NCBI GenBank assembly: GCA_963803245.1
Contig: CAWDLI010000002.1
Location: 1 to 64,000 of the forward strand
Reading direction: 5' to 3'
From: JACVRW01 sp963803245
GTDB taxonomy: Bacteria; Actinomycetota; Thermoleophilia; Solirubrobacterales; Thermoleophilaceae
Length of the DNA stretch: 64,000 nucleotides
In this document: in pieces, positions 50,512 through 58,803 of the stretch
Position numbering within the stretch: position 1 is the first letter of the stretch
Layout of the letters: every line of letters starts with the position of its first letter
Translations under genes and position numbers: made by a program
Notes under the pieces: generated by a model
Database searches by the model: none
The model's input: only the letters and a program-made list of their open reading frames with translations
What the model was told of the DNA's origin: nothing

Positions 50512-51452
50512 CCGTCTCGGAGCGCGACCGCAAGATTCTGATGCTGATCATCCCCCTGGTGGTCCTCGCGGGCTACTGGTTCCTGATCCTCAGCCCCAAG
50601 CGCGAGGAGGCGTCGACGGCGGCCGACGAGCTGGCCGTGCAGGAGCAGCGCCTCGACACCGCGAAGGCGGCGGCGGACCAGGCGAAGAACGCCGAGAACG
50701 CGTTCAAGTCCGACTTCACCGAGGTCGTGCGCCTCGGCAAGGCCATCCCGTCCAACGTGGACATGCCGAGCCTCATCGTCCAGCTCGACCGCGCGGCGGC
50801 GGGCACGGGCATCACCTTCACCAAGATCGCCACCGGCGAGCGCGAGGCCACCGCGGCGGCACCGGTTGCCGCAGCCCCGAGCACCGGCTCGACCACCACG
50901 GGCACACCGGCCGCGGCCGGAGGCGAGACCACGCAGAGCGCTCCCGGCACGGCCGTGGAGTCGGCGAACAACGCGCAGGCGACGGCCAACCAGAACGCGG
51001 CCAACGCCGAGCAGTCCGGCGTGGCCCCGACCGACACCCAGACTTCCACGGGCGGCGTCGATCCGACCGCGGCCGCGACCACGGACGGCACCGCGGCGCC
51101 CGCGAGCCCCGGTCTGGAGACCGTGCCGCTCGAGCTCGAGTTCGTCGGCGACTTCTTCAACCTGGCCGACTTCTTCCACGACGTGAAGCGCTTCGTCCGG
51201 GTGGCCAACCAGAACGTCCTCGTGGGCGGCCGGCTGGTCACCGTGGAGAGCGTCTCCTGGGCGAGCGACACGGAGCTCTTCCCGAAGCTGACCGCTTCGA
51301 TCAAGGCCACGGTGTACCTCGCGCCCAAGGCCGAGGGCACCACCGCCGGCGCCACGCCCGCGGGCCCCGCGACCGATCCCACCACCCCGGCGGGCACCTC
51401 GACGGCCGACTCCGGATCGTCGCCGCTCCCGACCGCCACCGCGACCCCCTGA
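50508..51452 (+). CDS. pilO: type IV pilus assembly protein PilO-like
   Basis: GTG 50508 overlaps the pilN stop. The 314 residues have an N-terminal transmembrane helix (ILMLIIPLVVLAGYWFLILS), a coiled coil (EQRLDTAKAAADQAKNAENA), a PilO first beta-strand region (IPSNVDMPSLIVQLDRAAAG), a long low-complexity Ala/Thr/Gly-rich insertion (about residues 110-190) and the second ferredoxin-like domain (LELEFVGDFFNLADFFHDVK). The insertion is longer than usual for PilO. It forms the alignment complex with PilN. Confidence 0.85.
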   Translation: MTVSERDRKILMLIIPLVVLAGYWFLILSPKREEASTAADELAVQEQRLDTAKAAADQAKNAENAFKSDFTEVVRLGKAIPSNVDMPSLIVQLDRAAAGTGITFTKIATGEREATAAAPVAAAPSTGSTTTGTPAAAGGETTQSAPGTAVESANNAQATANQNAANAEQSGVAPTDTQTSTGGVDPTAAATTDGTAAPASPGLETVPLELEFVGDFFNLADFFHDVKRFVRVANQNVLVGGRLVTVESVSWASDTELFPKLTASIKATVYLAPKAEGTTAGATPAGPATDPTTPAGTSTADSGSSPLPTATATP

Positions 51453-51459
51453 CACAGCC

Positions 51460-52380
51460 ATGAACGACTTTCTGATCGATCTCTGGAACGACCTGCGCGA
51501 GAAGCGGCTGTGGCCGGTGGCCCTGGTGCTGCTCGTCGCCCTGATCGCCGTGCCCGTCGTGCTCTCGCAGCCGACCAAGGAGCCGGCGGCCGTGGCGGTC
51601 GTCGCGCCCGAGTCGCCTGGCCCCGAGGTATCCAAGAGCCTGACGGCGCTGACCGTCGCCGAGGACGAGCCCGGCACGGGATCCACGCTCGACGTGTTCG
51701 ATCCGAGCAACCCGTTCAAGCCGCCGAAGGACATCATCGCCAACTCGGACGAGTCGACCGATGAGGGCGCCCCCGGCGATTCGGGCACCACGGACACCGG
51801 CGCCACGGACGGCGGCGGCACCGACACGACCGGCGGTGGCGGCGGCGGCGAGACCACGCCCGCGCCGGCACCCGAGACCAAGACCGTCGTGTACCGCTAC
51901 GTGATCGACGTGACGTTCACGTCGAACGGGAAGAAGCGCAAGATCAAGGGCTTGGAGCGCCTCGAGGTGCTGCCCAGTCAGGCGAACCCGCTGCTGATCT
52001 TCCTCGGTGCGAGCAAGAACGGCGCGAACGCGGTGTTCCTCGTGGACTCCACGCTCACCGCCGTGGGCGAGGGCAAGTGCAAGCCGAGCAAGTCGGACTG
52101 CGCCTTCCTCTACCTCGGCGCCGGCTCGGAGCACGAGCTGACCAACGACGAGGGCGATTCATACACGCTCCGCGTCGACCAGATCCGCAGGGTCAAGGTC
52201 GGGGACGACGCAACTCCTGGGAACAGGATCGAGAAGGAGGCCGACGGCGCCACCGAGGCGAACGCGGCAGTGGGAAGCGAGCCGGCCGCACGCCGGTTCG
52301 TGCCCCCGTTCATCACCGACCTGGTGAGCGTGACGGGCGACTCGGATGAACTTTCAGACGACGGCCAGACCGGCCGCTAG
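51460..52380 (+). CDS. membrane-anchored pilus-operon protein (PilP position)
   Basis: The 306 residues have one N-terminal transmembrane helix (LWPVALVLLVALIAVPVVLS), a disordered acidic linker (TDEGAPGDSGTTDTGATDGG), then a compact beta domain (VVYRYVIDVTFTSNGKKRKI, LIFLGASKNGANAVFLVDST, DCAFLYLGAGSEHELTNDEG). The position after pilO is where PilP sits in Gram-negative bacteria, but sequence likeness to PilP is weak and no secretin gene follows. I infer an alignment-complex component of the monoderm pilus. The next gene starts within or just after its end. Confidence 0.6.
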   Translation: MNDFLIDLWNDLREKRLWPVALVLLVALIAVPVVLSQPTKEPAAVAVVAPESPGPEVSKSLTALTVAEDEPGTGSTLDVFDPSNPFKPPKDIIANSDESTDEGAPGDSGTTDTGATDGGGTDTTGGGGGGETTPAPAPETKTVVYRYVIDVTFTSNGKKRKIKGLERLEVLPSQANPLLIFLGASKNGANAVFLVDSTLTAVGEGKCKPSKSDCAFLYLGAGSEHELTNDEGDSYTLRVDQIRRVKVGDDATPGNRIEKEADGATEANAAVGSEPAARRFVPPFITDLVSVTGDSDELSDDGQTGR

Positions 52381-52396
52381 GGGGTACGTGACCGTG

Positions 52397-53650
52397 ATGT
52401 CTCGGAGGAACCTGACCATCTGCGTGCTCGCGCTCGCCGCCGTGGCTCTGCCCGCGCCGAGTGCGATGGCGAAGAAGTCCTCGCCCACGCCCGCGATCAC
52501 CAAGGTCTCTCCGATGCGCATCCAGGTCGGCGGCACGCTGACCATCCAGGGTCGCCACTTCAAGTCGAAGGCCAAGCGCAACACCGTGGTCTTCCGCGCG
52601 TCGAACGGGCGCTCCGCGTTCGTCAAGCCGCGCCGGGCCTCTTCGAAGAGGCTCGTCCTGACCGTCACGGCCCGTGTCGCTCGGCTCCTGACCGTCAGGA
52701 ACAGCTCGCAGCGTCCCACGCGCCTCAAGCTGCGCGTGCTCGCCGGCAAGTTCAGCGCCTTCACCTCGCGGCGGCTCTCGCCGGTCGTGGTCGGCCTGAG
52801 CGGCGACGGCGGCGGTGGCGGCGGTGGCGGTGGCGGTGGCGGTGGCGGCACGGTCTGCGACAGCGACTCCGACCACGACAACGACCTTCTGTCGAACTCG
52901 CTCGAGAAGAGCCTCGGAACGGATCCGTGCCTAGAGGACACCGACTCGGACAGCATGGTCGACGGCTGGGAGTACTACGCCGCCAAGGACCTGAACCGCA
53001 AGGCCGTGCCCTACCCGGGCAAGCGGCCCTACCCGAACGCGCTCGACCCGTCTGACGGCAAGGCGGGTATCGCGAGCGCCTGGGACTTCGACGGCGATGG
53101 TCTCAAGACCTACGAGGAGTACCGCGCCTGGCGCGTCTCCGGCAGCTCGTTCAACTCGGCCGCGATCGGCGGGCTGGACGCGGCGTCGCCCCTCGGGTAC
53201 AGCGACGGCACGCAGTCGAGCCGGCTGGGCGAGGTGCCCCCGGTGCCGGACACCGACGCGTCGGGGACCTATACCGACGACGAGCGCGACGCCGACCGTG
53301 ACGGGCTCGGGAACTTCATCGAGTCGGTCCGCGGCCCCGGTCAGGTGAGCTGGTGGCCGGCGTACTGGGCTGACCAGTCCGTCACCCCGTGGCCGGACCC
53401 GTACTACGGGGCTTTCGACGAGCGTCCGTACCAGTCGCTCGATCTCGCCGACTCGGACGTGGACGGCGACACGCTCCTCGACGGTGAGGACGATCAGGAC
53501 TTCGATGACTGGACGAACGCCACTGAGCTGTACAACGCGGGCGGGCAGATCGACGTTGGGGGCGGAACCATGCGGTTCGTCAACAACTTCAACCCGTGTG
53601 CGCCGACCACATCGCGGACCTGCGATCGCTATCAGCCGATCGGCGGTTAA
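52397..53650 (+). CDS. secreted TIG-domain protein with calcium-binding repeats
   Basis: From ATG 52397 (GTG 52388 also possible) the 417 residues begin with a signal peptide (TICVLALAAVALPAPSAMAK). An IPT/TIG-like Ig domain follows (TKVSPMRIQVGGTLTIQGRH), then a 14-Gly linker coded by alternating GGC/GGT, then thrombospondin-3-like or EF-hand-like Asp-rich loops: DSDSDHDNDLLSNSLEKSLG, DFDGDGLKTYEEYRAW, DADRDGLGNFIES, DSDVDGDTLLDGEDDQDFDD. It ends the pilM operon, so a pilus-associated adhesin or tip protein is likely. Calcium should stabilise the repeats. Confidence 0.75.
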   Translation: MSRRNLTICVLALAAVALPAPSAMAKKSSPTPAITKVSPMRIQVGGTLTIQGRHFKSKAKRNTVVFRASNGRSAFVKPRRASSKRLVLTVTARVARLLTVRNSSQRPTRLKLRVLAGKFSAFTSRRLSPVVVGLSGDGGGGGGGGGGGGGGTVCDSDSDHDNDLLSNSLEKSLGTDPCLEDTDSDSMVDGWEYYAAKDLNRKAVPYPGKRPYPNALDPSDGKAGIASAWDFDGDGLKTYEEYRAWRVSGSSFNSAAIGGLDAASPLGYSDGTQSSRLGEVPPVPDTDASGTYTDDERDADRDGLGNFIESVRGPGQVSWWPAYWADQSVTPWPDPYYGAFDERPYQSLDLADSDVDGDTLLDGEDDQDFDDWTNATELYNAGGQIDVGGGTMRFVNNFNPCAPTTSRTCDRYQPIGG

Positions 53651-53702
53651 GTCCTCCTCCGAGACCGGCGCCCGCACCCTTCGCAAGTAGGGTGTGGGCG
53701 CT

Positions 53703-54869
53703 ATGTCTTTGCGCTTCACGACCGCGGGTGAGTCCCACGGGCCAGGCCTGATCGCGATCGTCGAGGGCCTGCCCGCGGGCCTCGAGCTCCGGCCCGAGGA
53801 CCTCGACCAGGACCTCGCCCGGCGCCAGCTCGGCCACGGCCGCGGCGGCCGGATGAAGATCGAGAAGGACCGCGCGGAGGTCACGTCCGGGATCCGCCAT
53901 GGGCGCACCCTGGGCAGCCCGGTGGCGCTCCGGATCGACAACCGCGACTACGCCAACTGGGAGGAGCGGATGAACCCCTGGCCGGTGGAGGCGCAGGTGG
54001 ACGAGGTCCACCTTCCCCGCCCCGGCCACGCCGACCTGGCCGGCGTTCAGAAGTACGGGTTCACCGACGTCCGCAACGTCCTCGAGCGGGCGAGCGCTCG
54101 CGAGACCGCCGCGCGCGTGGCGGCGGGAACTCTCGCAAAGGCCTTTCTCCACACGCTGGGCGTGACCGTTCTGAGTCACGTGACCCGGATCGGGTCGGTC
54201 ACCGCGCCGGAGCCGGTGGACCTGTCGCCGGCGGACTTCGAGGCGGTCGACGAGTCGCCGGTTCGCTGCCTCGACGCGGACGCGAGCGCCGCGATGGTCG
54301 CCGAGATCGACTCGACCCGCAAGGCGAACGAGTCGCTCGGCGGGGTGTTCGAGGTGCGCGCGTTCGGCGTGGTTCCCGGGATCGGCTCCCACGTGTCCTG
54401 GGAGGAGCGCATCGACGGCCGCCTGGCGCAGGCGGTCATGTCGATCCAGTCGATGAAGGGCGTGAGCATCGGCGACGGCTTCGACCTGGCGGGGCGCGTG
54501 GGCTCCAAGGCCCACGACGAGATCTTCTGGTCCGAGGAGCGCGGCTACCACCGCGAGACGAACCGCGCGGGCGGCATCGAGGGGGGCATGACCACCGGGG
54601 ATCCGGTGGTCGTCCACGGGGCGATGAAGCCGCTCCCGACCCTGACGAAGCCGCTGCGGTCCGTCGACATCGAGACGAAGGAGCCGGCGCAGGCGCTGCG
54701 CGAGCGCACCGACTCGTGCACCGTGCCCGCCGGCGGCGTCGTGGGCGAGTCCATGGTCGCGCTCGTGCTGGCCTCCGCGTACAGGGAGAAGTTCGGCGGC
54801 GACCACATCGACGACGTGCGCGCAGCGCTCGCCGCCTACATCGAGCGGATCGGATGGAGGCGCGGGTAG
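53703..54869 (+). CDS. aroC: chorismate synthase
   Basis: The 388-residue FMN enzyme converts EPSP to chorismate. The signatures are FTTAGESHGPGLIAIVEGLP, RRQLGHGRGGRMKIEKDRAE, HADLAGVQKYGFTDVRNVLE, RASARETAARVAAGTLAKAF and GGIEGGMTTGDPVVVHGAMK. A TAGGGT box lies 9 nt before ATG 53703 and no Shine-Dalgarno is visible. It leads aroC-aroKB-aroQ-pepQ, with its last codons overlapping the kinase start. Confidence 0.97.
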   Translation: MSLRFTTAGESHGPGLIAIVEGLPAGLELRPEDLDQDLARRQLGHGRGGRMKIEKDRAEVTSGIRHGRTLGSPVALRIDNRDYANWEERMNPWPVEAQVDEVHLPRPGHADLAGVQKYGFTDVRNVLERASARETAARVAAGTLAKAFLHTLGVTVLSHVTRIGSVTAPEPVDLSPADFEAVDESPVRCLDADASAAMVAEIDSTRKANESLGGVFEVRAFGVVPGIGSHVSWEERIDGRLAQAVMSIQSMKGVSIGDGFDLAGRVGSKAHDEIFWSEERGYHRETNRAGGIEGGMTTGDPVVVHGAMKPLPTLTKPLRSVDIETKEPAQALRERTDSCTVPAGGVVGESMVALVLASAYREKFGGDHIDDVRAALAAYIERIGWRRG

Positions 54870-56413
54870 CGGCGGACCAGGCGCCGGGAGCTCCCGCGAG
54901 GGAGCGGGCGCTCGTGCTGGTGGGCTTCATGGGCGCCGGCAAGTCCACCGCGGCCCGTACGGCCGCGGCGGAGCTGGGCGTGAAGGCGCTCGACTCGGAC
55001 AAGGAGCTCGAGCGGCGCCTGGGTGAGCCGATCCAGTCGTTCTTCGACCGCGAGGGCGAGGCCGCCTTCCGTACGCGCGAGGAGGAGGTGGTGCTGGAGC
55101 TGCTGGCGCGCCCGCAGGGCGCCGTCGTGGCGCTGGGCGGCGGCGCCGTCCAGTCCGAGGCCGTGCGCGAGGCGCTGGGCGCGCATACCGTCGTCCAGCT
55201 CGAGGTCGATCCGGTCGATGCCTGGCGGCGGGCCTCCGGGGGCGGGCGCCCGCTCGCCCGCGACCAGAGCCGCTTCGAGCAGCTCCAGCGCGACCGCCAG
55301 CCGCTCTACGCGGGCGTGGCCGACGCGGTGCTGCCACCGGGCGGGCGCGACGCGATCCGCTCCGCGCTCCCGGCGCTGGTGGCCCTCGCCGAGGCGCCTC
55401 CGGACACGAAGCTCGTCTGGGCCGGCTCGGCGTCGGGCGCCTACCCGGTGTTCTTCGGTCACGGGTTGATCGCCTCCGGGTTCTCGTACCCGCGTGACGG
55501 CCGCCGCTACGTGGTCACCGACTCAAACGTCGCCCGCCACCACTCGGTGGAGGGCGAGGAGCGCCTCGCGGTCGAGCCGGGTGAGGAGCGGAAGACGCTC
55601 GCCGCGGCCGAGGAGGTGCTGCGCTGGCTGGCGCGCTCAGGGGCGGAGCGCGGCGATCTCGTGGTGGCGGTGGGCGGCGGCGTGGTGGGCGACCTGGCCG
55701 GGTTCTGCGCGGCCGTCTACCAGCGCGGGATCCGCCACGTGCAGGTGCCCACGACGCTCGTGGCGCAGGTGGACTCGGCCTACGGCGGGAAGACCGGCGT
55801 GGACCTCCCCGAGGGCAAGAACTACGCCGGGGCCTACCACCAGCCGGCGGCGGTCCTGTGCGACCCCGCGGCGCTGGCCACCCTGGACGCCGCCGAGCTG
55901 GCCGCCGGGCACGTGGAGGTGGTGAAGACCGCCCTGATCGCGGGCGGATCGCTCTGGGCGCGGGTGCGCCAGGGCGGCGAGGCCGACCTCGAGACCGTGA
56001 TCGGCTGCGCGCGCACGAAGCTGGCCGTGGTGGCCGAGGACGAGCGCGACGCCGGGCGCAGGCAGGTGCTCAACCTGGGCCACACGGTCGGCCACGCGAT
56101 CGAGTCGGCCACCCGCTACGCCCGTTACCGCCACGGCGAGGCCGTGGGCATCGGCCTGCTCGTGGCCCTGCGGCTCTCGGATCGCGAGGCCCTGCGCGCC
56201 GAGGTGGCCGAGCTGCTCGGCGCGCGCGGCCTTCCACTGAGCTTCGGCGGCGCGAGCGTGGACGACGTGATCGCGCTCGTGGAGCGCGACAAGAAGCGCG
56301 CGGGCGGACGGGTGCCGTTCGTGCTCGTGGAGGCGCCCGGCGAGGTCACGCCGGGGCACCACGTGGAGCCGGACCGGCTGCGGGCGGCGGTCGAGGAGGT
56401 GCGCGAGGGATGA
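54854..56413 (+). CDS. bifunctional shikimate kinase / 3-dehydroquinate synthase fusion
   Basis: The 519 residues from ATG 54854 join two pathway enzymes. Residues ~18-170 are shikimate kinase (Walker A VLVGFMGAGKSTAARTAAAE, EAAFRTREEEVVLELLA, ALGGGAV, lid region SGGGRPLARDQSRFEQL). Residues ~185-519 are AroB: ERKTLAAAEEVLRWLARSGA, VAVGGGVVGDLAGFCAAVYQ, RGIRHVQVPTTLVAQVDSAY, GGKTGVDLPEGKNYAGAYHQ, LNLGHTVGHAIE, RYRHGEAVGIGLL and DKKRAGGRVPFVL. All metal and NAD residues look intact. Kinase first, synthase second; a known type of fusion in some bacteria but separate genes are commoner. Confidence 0.93.
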   Translation: MEARVAADQAPGAPARERALVLVGFMGAGKSTAARTAAAELGVKALDSDKELERRLGEPIQSFFDREGEAAFRTREEEVVLELLARPQGAVVALGGGAVQSEAVREALGAHTVVQLEVDPVDAWRRASGGGRPLARDQSRFEQLQRDRQPLYAGVADAVLPPGGRDAIRSALPALVALAEAPPDTKLVWAGSASGAYPVFFGHGLIASGFSYPRDGRRYVVTDSNVARHHSVEGEERLAVEPGEERKTLAAAEEVLRWLARSGAERGDLVVAVGGGVVGDLAGFCAAVYQRGIRHVQVPTTLVAQVDSAYGGKTGVDLPEGKNYAGAYHQPAAVLCDPAALATLDAAELAAGHVEVVKTALIAGGSLWARVRQGGEADLETVIGCARTKLAVVAEDERDAGRRQVLNLGHTVGHAIESATRYARYRHGEAVGIGLLVALRLSDREALRAEVAELLGARGLPLSFGGASVDDVIALVERDKKRAGGRVPFVLVEAPGEVTPGHHVEPDRLRAAVEEVREG

Positions 56414-56850
56414 ACCCGCGCGTGGACGTCCTCCACGGGGTGAACCTCGACGTGCTCGGCCGGCGCGACCCGTCCCACTACGGCAAGCTGACGCTCACCG
56501 AGCTCGAGGTGAAGGTCAAGCGCTTCGCGGATGATCTGGGCATCGACGTGGCGTTCTTCCAGACGAACCACGAGGGCCAGTTCTGCGAATGGCTCCACCG
56601 CGCCGGGGAGAAGACGGATGGCCTGCTGCTCAATCCCGGCGCGTGGACCCATTACTCGTACGCGATCCGCGACGCCCTCGAGGTGGCCGCCCTGCCGGCC
56701 GTCGAGGTGCACCTGTCGGCGATCGACGAGCGCGAGGAGTGGCGGCGCCTGTCCGTGATCCGCGACCTGTGCGTGGGCTGCGTACAGGGCAAGGGCGCCG
56801 ACGGGTACCGTGAGGCGCTGGTGATGCTGAAGGAGAAGATCGACACGTGA
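56410..56850 (+). CDS. aroQ: type II 3-dehydroquinate dehydratase
   Basis: The 146-residue enzyme overlaps the upstream fusion gene (ATGA). The catalytic Arg and Tyr are in LGRRDPSHYGKLTLTELE, and NHEGQF, LNPGAWTHYSYAIRDAL and VEVHLSAIDEREEWRR supply further active-site residues including the general-acid His. The usual opening NGPNLNLLG is changed to HGVNLDVLG, and VHLSN to VHLSA, so it is a divergent member. It forms dodecamers in the family. With aroKB and aroC it makes chorismate. Confidence 0.93.
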   Translation: MNPRVDVLHGVNLDVLGRRDPSHYGKLTLTELEVKVKRFADDLGIDVAFFQTNHEGQFCEWLHRAGEKTDGLLLNPGAWTHYSYAIRDALEVAALPAVEVHLSAIDEREEWRRLSVIRDLCVGCVQGKGADGYREALVMLKEKIDT

Positions 56851-57937
56851 ACGTGCAGGCACCGGGAGCAGCCGCGGTCGAGGCGCGCACGGACCGGCTC
56901 GTAGCCCGTCTCGCCGAGCAGGGGCTGGACTGCCTGCTCGTCACGAACCTCCTGAACGTGCGCTACCTCACCGGATTCACGGGCACGAACGGCGCGTGCA
57001 TCGTGACCCCGGACGAGCGGCTCTTCGTCACGGACTTCCGTTACGTCGAGCAGGCCGAGGCCCAGGTGCGGGGCTACGAGCGAATCGAGGCGAGCCGCGA
57101 CATGCTCGCGGACCTCGCCGGCCGGCTGCGCGGCCGCGCGGGCTTCGAGGACTCGGACATGAGCGTGGCCAAGCACGCGAAGCTGGGGGAGAAGCTCCCC
57201 TCGGGAGCGGAGCTGGTGGCCGCCGGCACGCTGGTGGAGGACCTGCGCGAGGTGAAGGACGCCTCCGAGGTGGCGTCGATGAGGGCGGCCGCCGAGCTGG
57301 CCGACGCGGCCTACAGGGACATGCAGGAGCGCGGCCTGGCCGGCCGCACCGAGCGCGAGGTGGCGATCACGGCCACGCGGACGATGGTGGACCTGGGCGC
57401 GGAGGAGCCGTCGTTCCCGCCGATCGTTGCGTCCGGCGCCGCGGGCGCCCTGCCCCACGCCGTGCCGCGTGACGTGGAGATCCCGAGCGGCGTGCTCGTG
57501 GTGGTGGACATGGGCGCCAAGGTCGACGGCTACTGCTCGGACTGCACGCGCACGTTCGCGACGGGTCCGCTGGACGACAGGCCACCGAGGTCTACGAGCT
57601 CGTGCTGCGCGCGCAGGAGGAGGCGCTGGCCGCCACGCGCGACGGCGCCGAGGTGTCCGCCGTGGACGGCGTGGCCCGCGCGATGATCGAGGCGGCGGGA
57701 CACGGCGAGCACTTCGGACACGGTCTCGGTCACGGGGTGGGGCTCGAGGTGCACGAGGGGCCGCGGGTGGCGAAGACGGCCAGCGGCGGTCTCCGTGTGG
57801 GCAACGCCGTGACGGTGGAGCCCGGCGTCTACATCCCCGGGGAGCTGGGCGTGCGGATCGAGGACCTCGTGATCGTGACCGACGGCGAGCCCGAGGTCCT
57901 CACCGGGTTTCCCAAGGGCCTCGTAACGACGGATTGA
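56847..57937 (+). pseudogene. pepQ: Xaa-Pro aminopeptidase (M24), one-base frameshift
   Basis: The first frame gives the creatinase N-terminal domain (LLNVRYLTGFTGTNGACIVT, FVTDFRYVEQAEAQVRGYER) and the start of the metallopeptidase domain (PPIVASGAAGALPHAVPRDV, VVVDMGAKVDGYCSDCTRTF). Near 57578 the coding frame shifts by one base and continues ATEVYELVLRAQEEALAATR, HFGHGLGHGVGLEVHEGP, VGNAVTVEPGVYIPGELGVR, EDLVIVT. All metal ligands (D, D, H, E, E) are present across the two frames, and one added C at 57578 restores a 363-residue enzyme. A sequencing error or a very recent mutation is likely. aroQ overlaps its start. Confidence 0.85.
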
Positions 57938-58671
57938 TCGTCCTCGCAGGCGCGGCCGCCCTGGTGGGCGCGCTCGTTCAGTCGGCAACCGGGTTCGGCT
58001 TCGCGCTCGTCCTCAGCCCCGCGCTGTTCGCCGTTCTGGATCCCTACGAGGCCGTGACCACGATGCTGTTGCTGGGGCCACCGCTGAACGTGCTGGTGCT
58101 GCTCGACTCGGGTCGCCACGAGGTGCACGTGTCGCGGCTGGCGCCGATGCTGGTGGCGGCCGTGCCGGGACTGGCGCTCGGCGTGCTGGCGCTCGAGGTG
58201 CTGTCCAAGCCGGCGCTCCAGGTGGCGGTGGGCGGCGCGGTGGTACTGGCGGCGGCGTGGCAGATGCGCCACCGGGCGCGTTCCGTGGCGCACGCGGCGG
58301 GCGGCAGGGGCGTCGCCTGGGCGGCCGGGCTCACGAGCGGCGCGCTCACCACCTCGATCAGCATCAGCGGTCCCCCGATCGTGCTGTGGCTGGAGGCGCT
58401 CGGGCTGCGTCCCGCCGAGCTGCGCGCCTCGCTGGCAGCGTCCTTCCTCGCCCTCAACCTGGCCGGCGGGGTGGCGGTCGTGGTGGCCGGCGGCACCGGC
58501 GCCGTGCGCCTCGACGTGCTCGCCCCGCTCTTCGTGCTGACGCTGGTGGGCCACGCGCTCGGAATGCGGGCGTTCCGCCGGCTCGCGGGGCCGCGCTTCT
58601 CGATGGTGGCCCTGGGCCTGGTGGTCTGCGCCGGGCTGGCCAGCCTGGTGGCGGGGCTGGCGGGGCTTTAG
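57934..58671 (+). CDS. TauE/SafE (TSUP) family permease
   Basis: TTG 57934 overlaps the pepQ stop (TTGA). The 245-residue membrane protein has eight hydrophobic segments and the TSUP motifs ALVQSATGFGFALVLSPALF at the start of each repeat (second: ITSGALTTSISISGPPIVLW-like, 58340-58390). Family members export sulfite, sulfoacetate or related anions. Substrate not predictable. It is coupled to pepQ and ends before a nested inverted repeat. Confidence 0.85.
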   Translation: MIVLAGAAALVGALVQSATGFGFALVLSPALFAVLDPYEAVTTMLLLGPPLNVLVLLDSGRHEVHVSRLAPMLVAAVPGLALGVLALEVLSKPALQVAVGGAVVLAAAWQMRHRARSVAHAAGGRGVAWAAGLTSGALTTSISISGPPIVLWLEALGLRPAELRASLAASFLALNLAGGVAVVVAGGTGAVRLDVLAPLFVLTLVGHALGMRAFRRLAGPRFSMVALGLVVCAGLASLVAGLAGL

Positions 58672-58689
58672 GGCGCGGCTCAGTCCCGA

Positions 58690-58740
58690 GAGTGTGGCCC
58701 GACTTTTGCGCCATATAGGCGCGTAACTCGGGCCACACTC
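58690..58740. repeat. nested inverted repeat between TSUP gene and imuB
   Basis: GAGTGTGGCCCGA (58690-58702) and its perfect complement (58728-58740) enclose a second palindrome, GCGCC-ATATA-GGCGC (58708-58722). The RNA would form a 13-bp outer stem, a small internal loop and a 5-bp inner stem. No U-tract follows. It may end the TSUP transcript, or be a repeat or protein-binding site. Confidence 0.7.
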
Positions 58741-58784
58741 CGAGAACCCGGCGCAACGGCGCTTGCACCGCGCCGCTCTCGATG

Positions 58785-58798
58785 CGAACATGTGTTCG
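58785..58798. promoter_or_regulatory. LexA box (SOS) before imuB
   Basis: CGAACATGTGTTCG is a perfect 14-bp palindrome matching the Gram-positive/actinobacterial LexA consensus CGAAC-N4-GTTCG. It lies 5 bp before the ATG at 58804. The identical box precedes dnaE2. Confidence 0.93.
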
Positions 58799-58803
58799 TA
58801 TAG

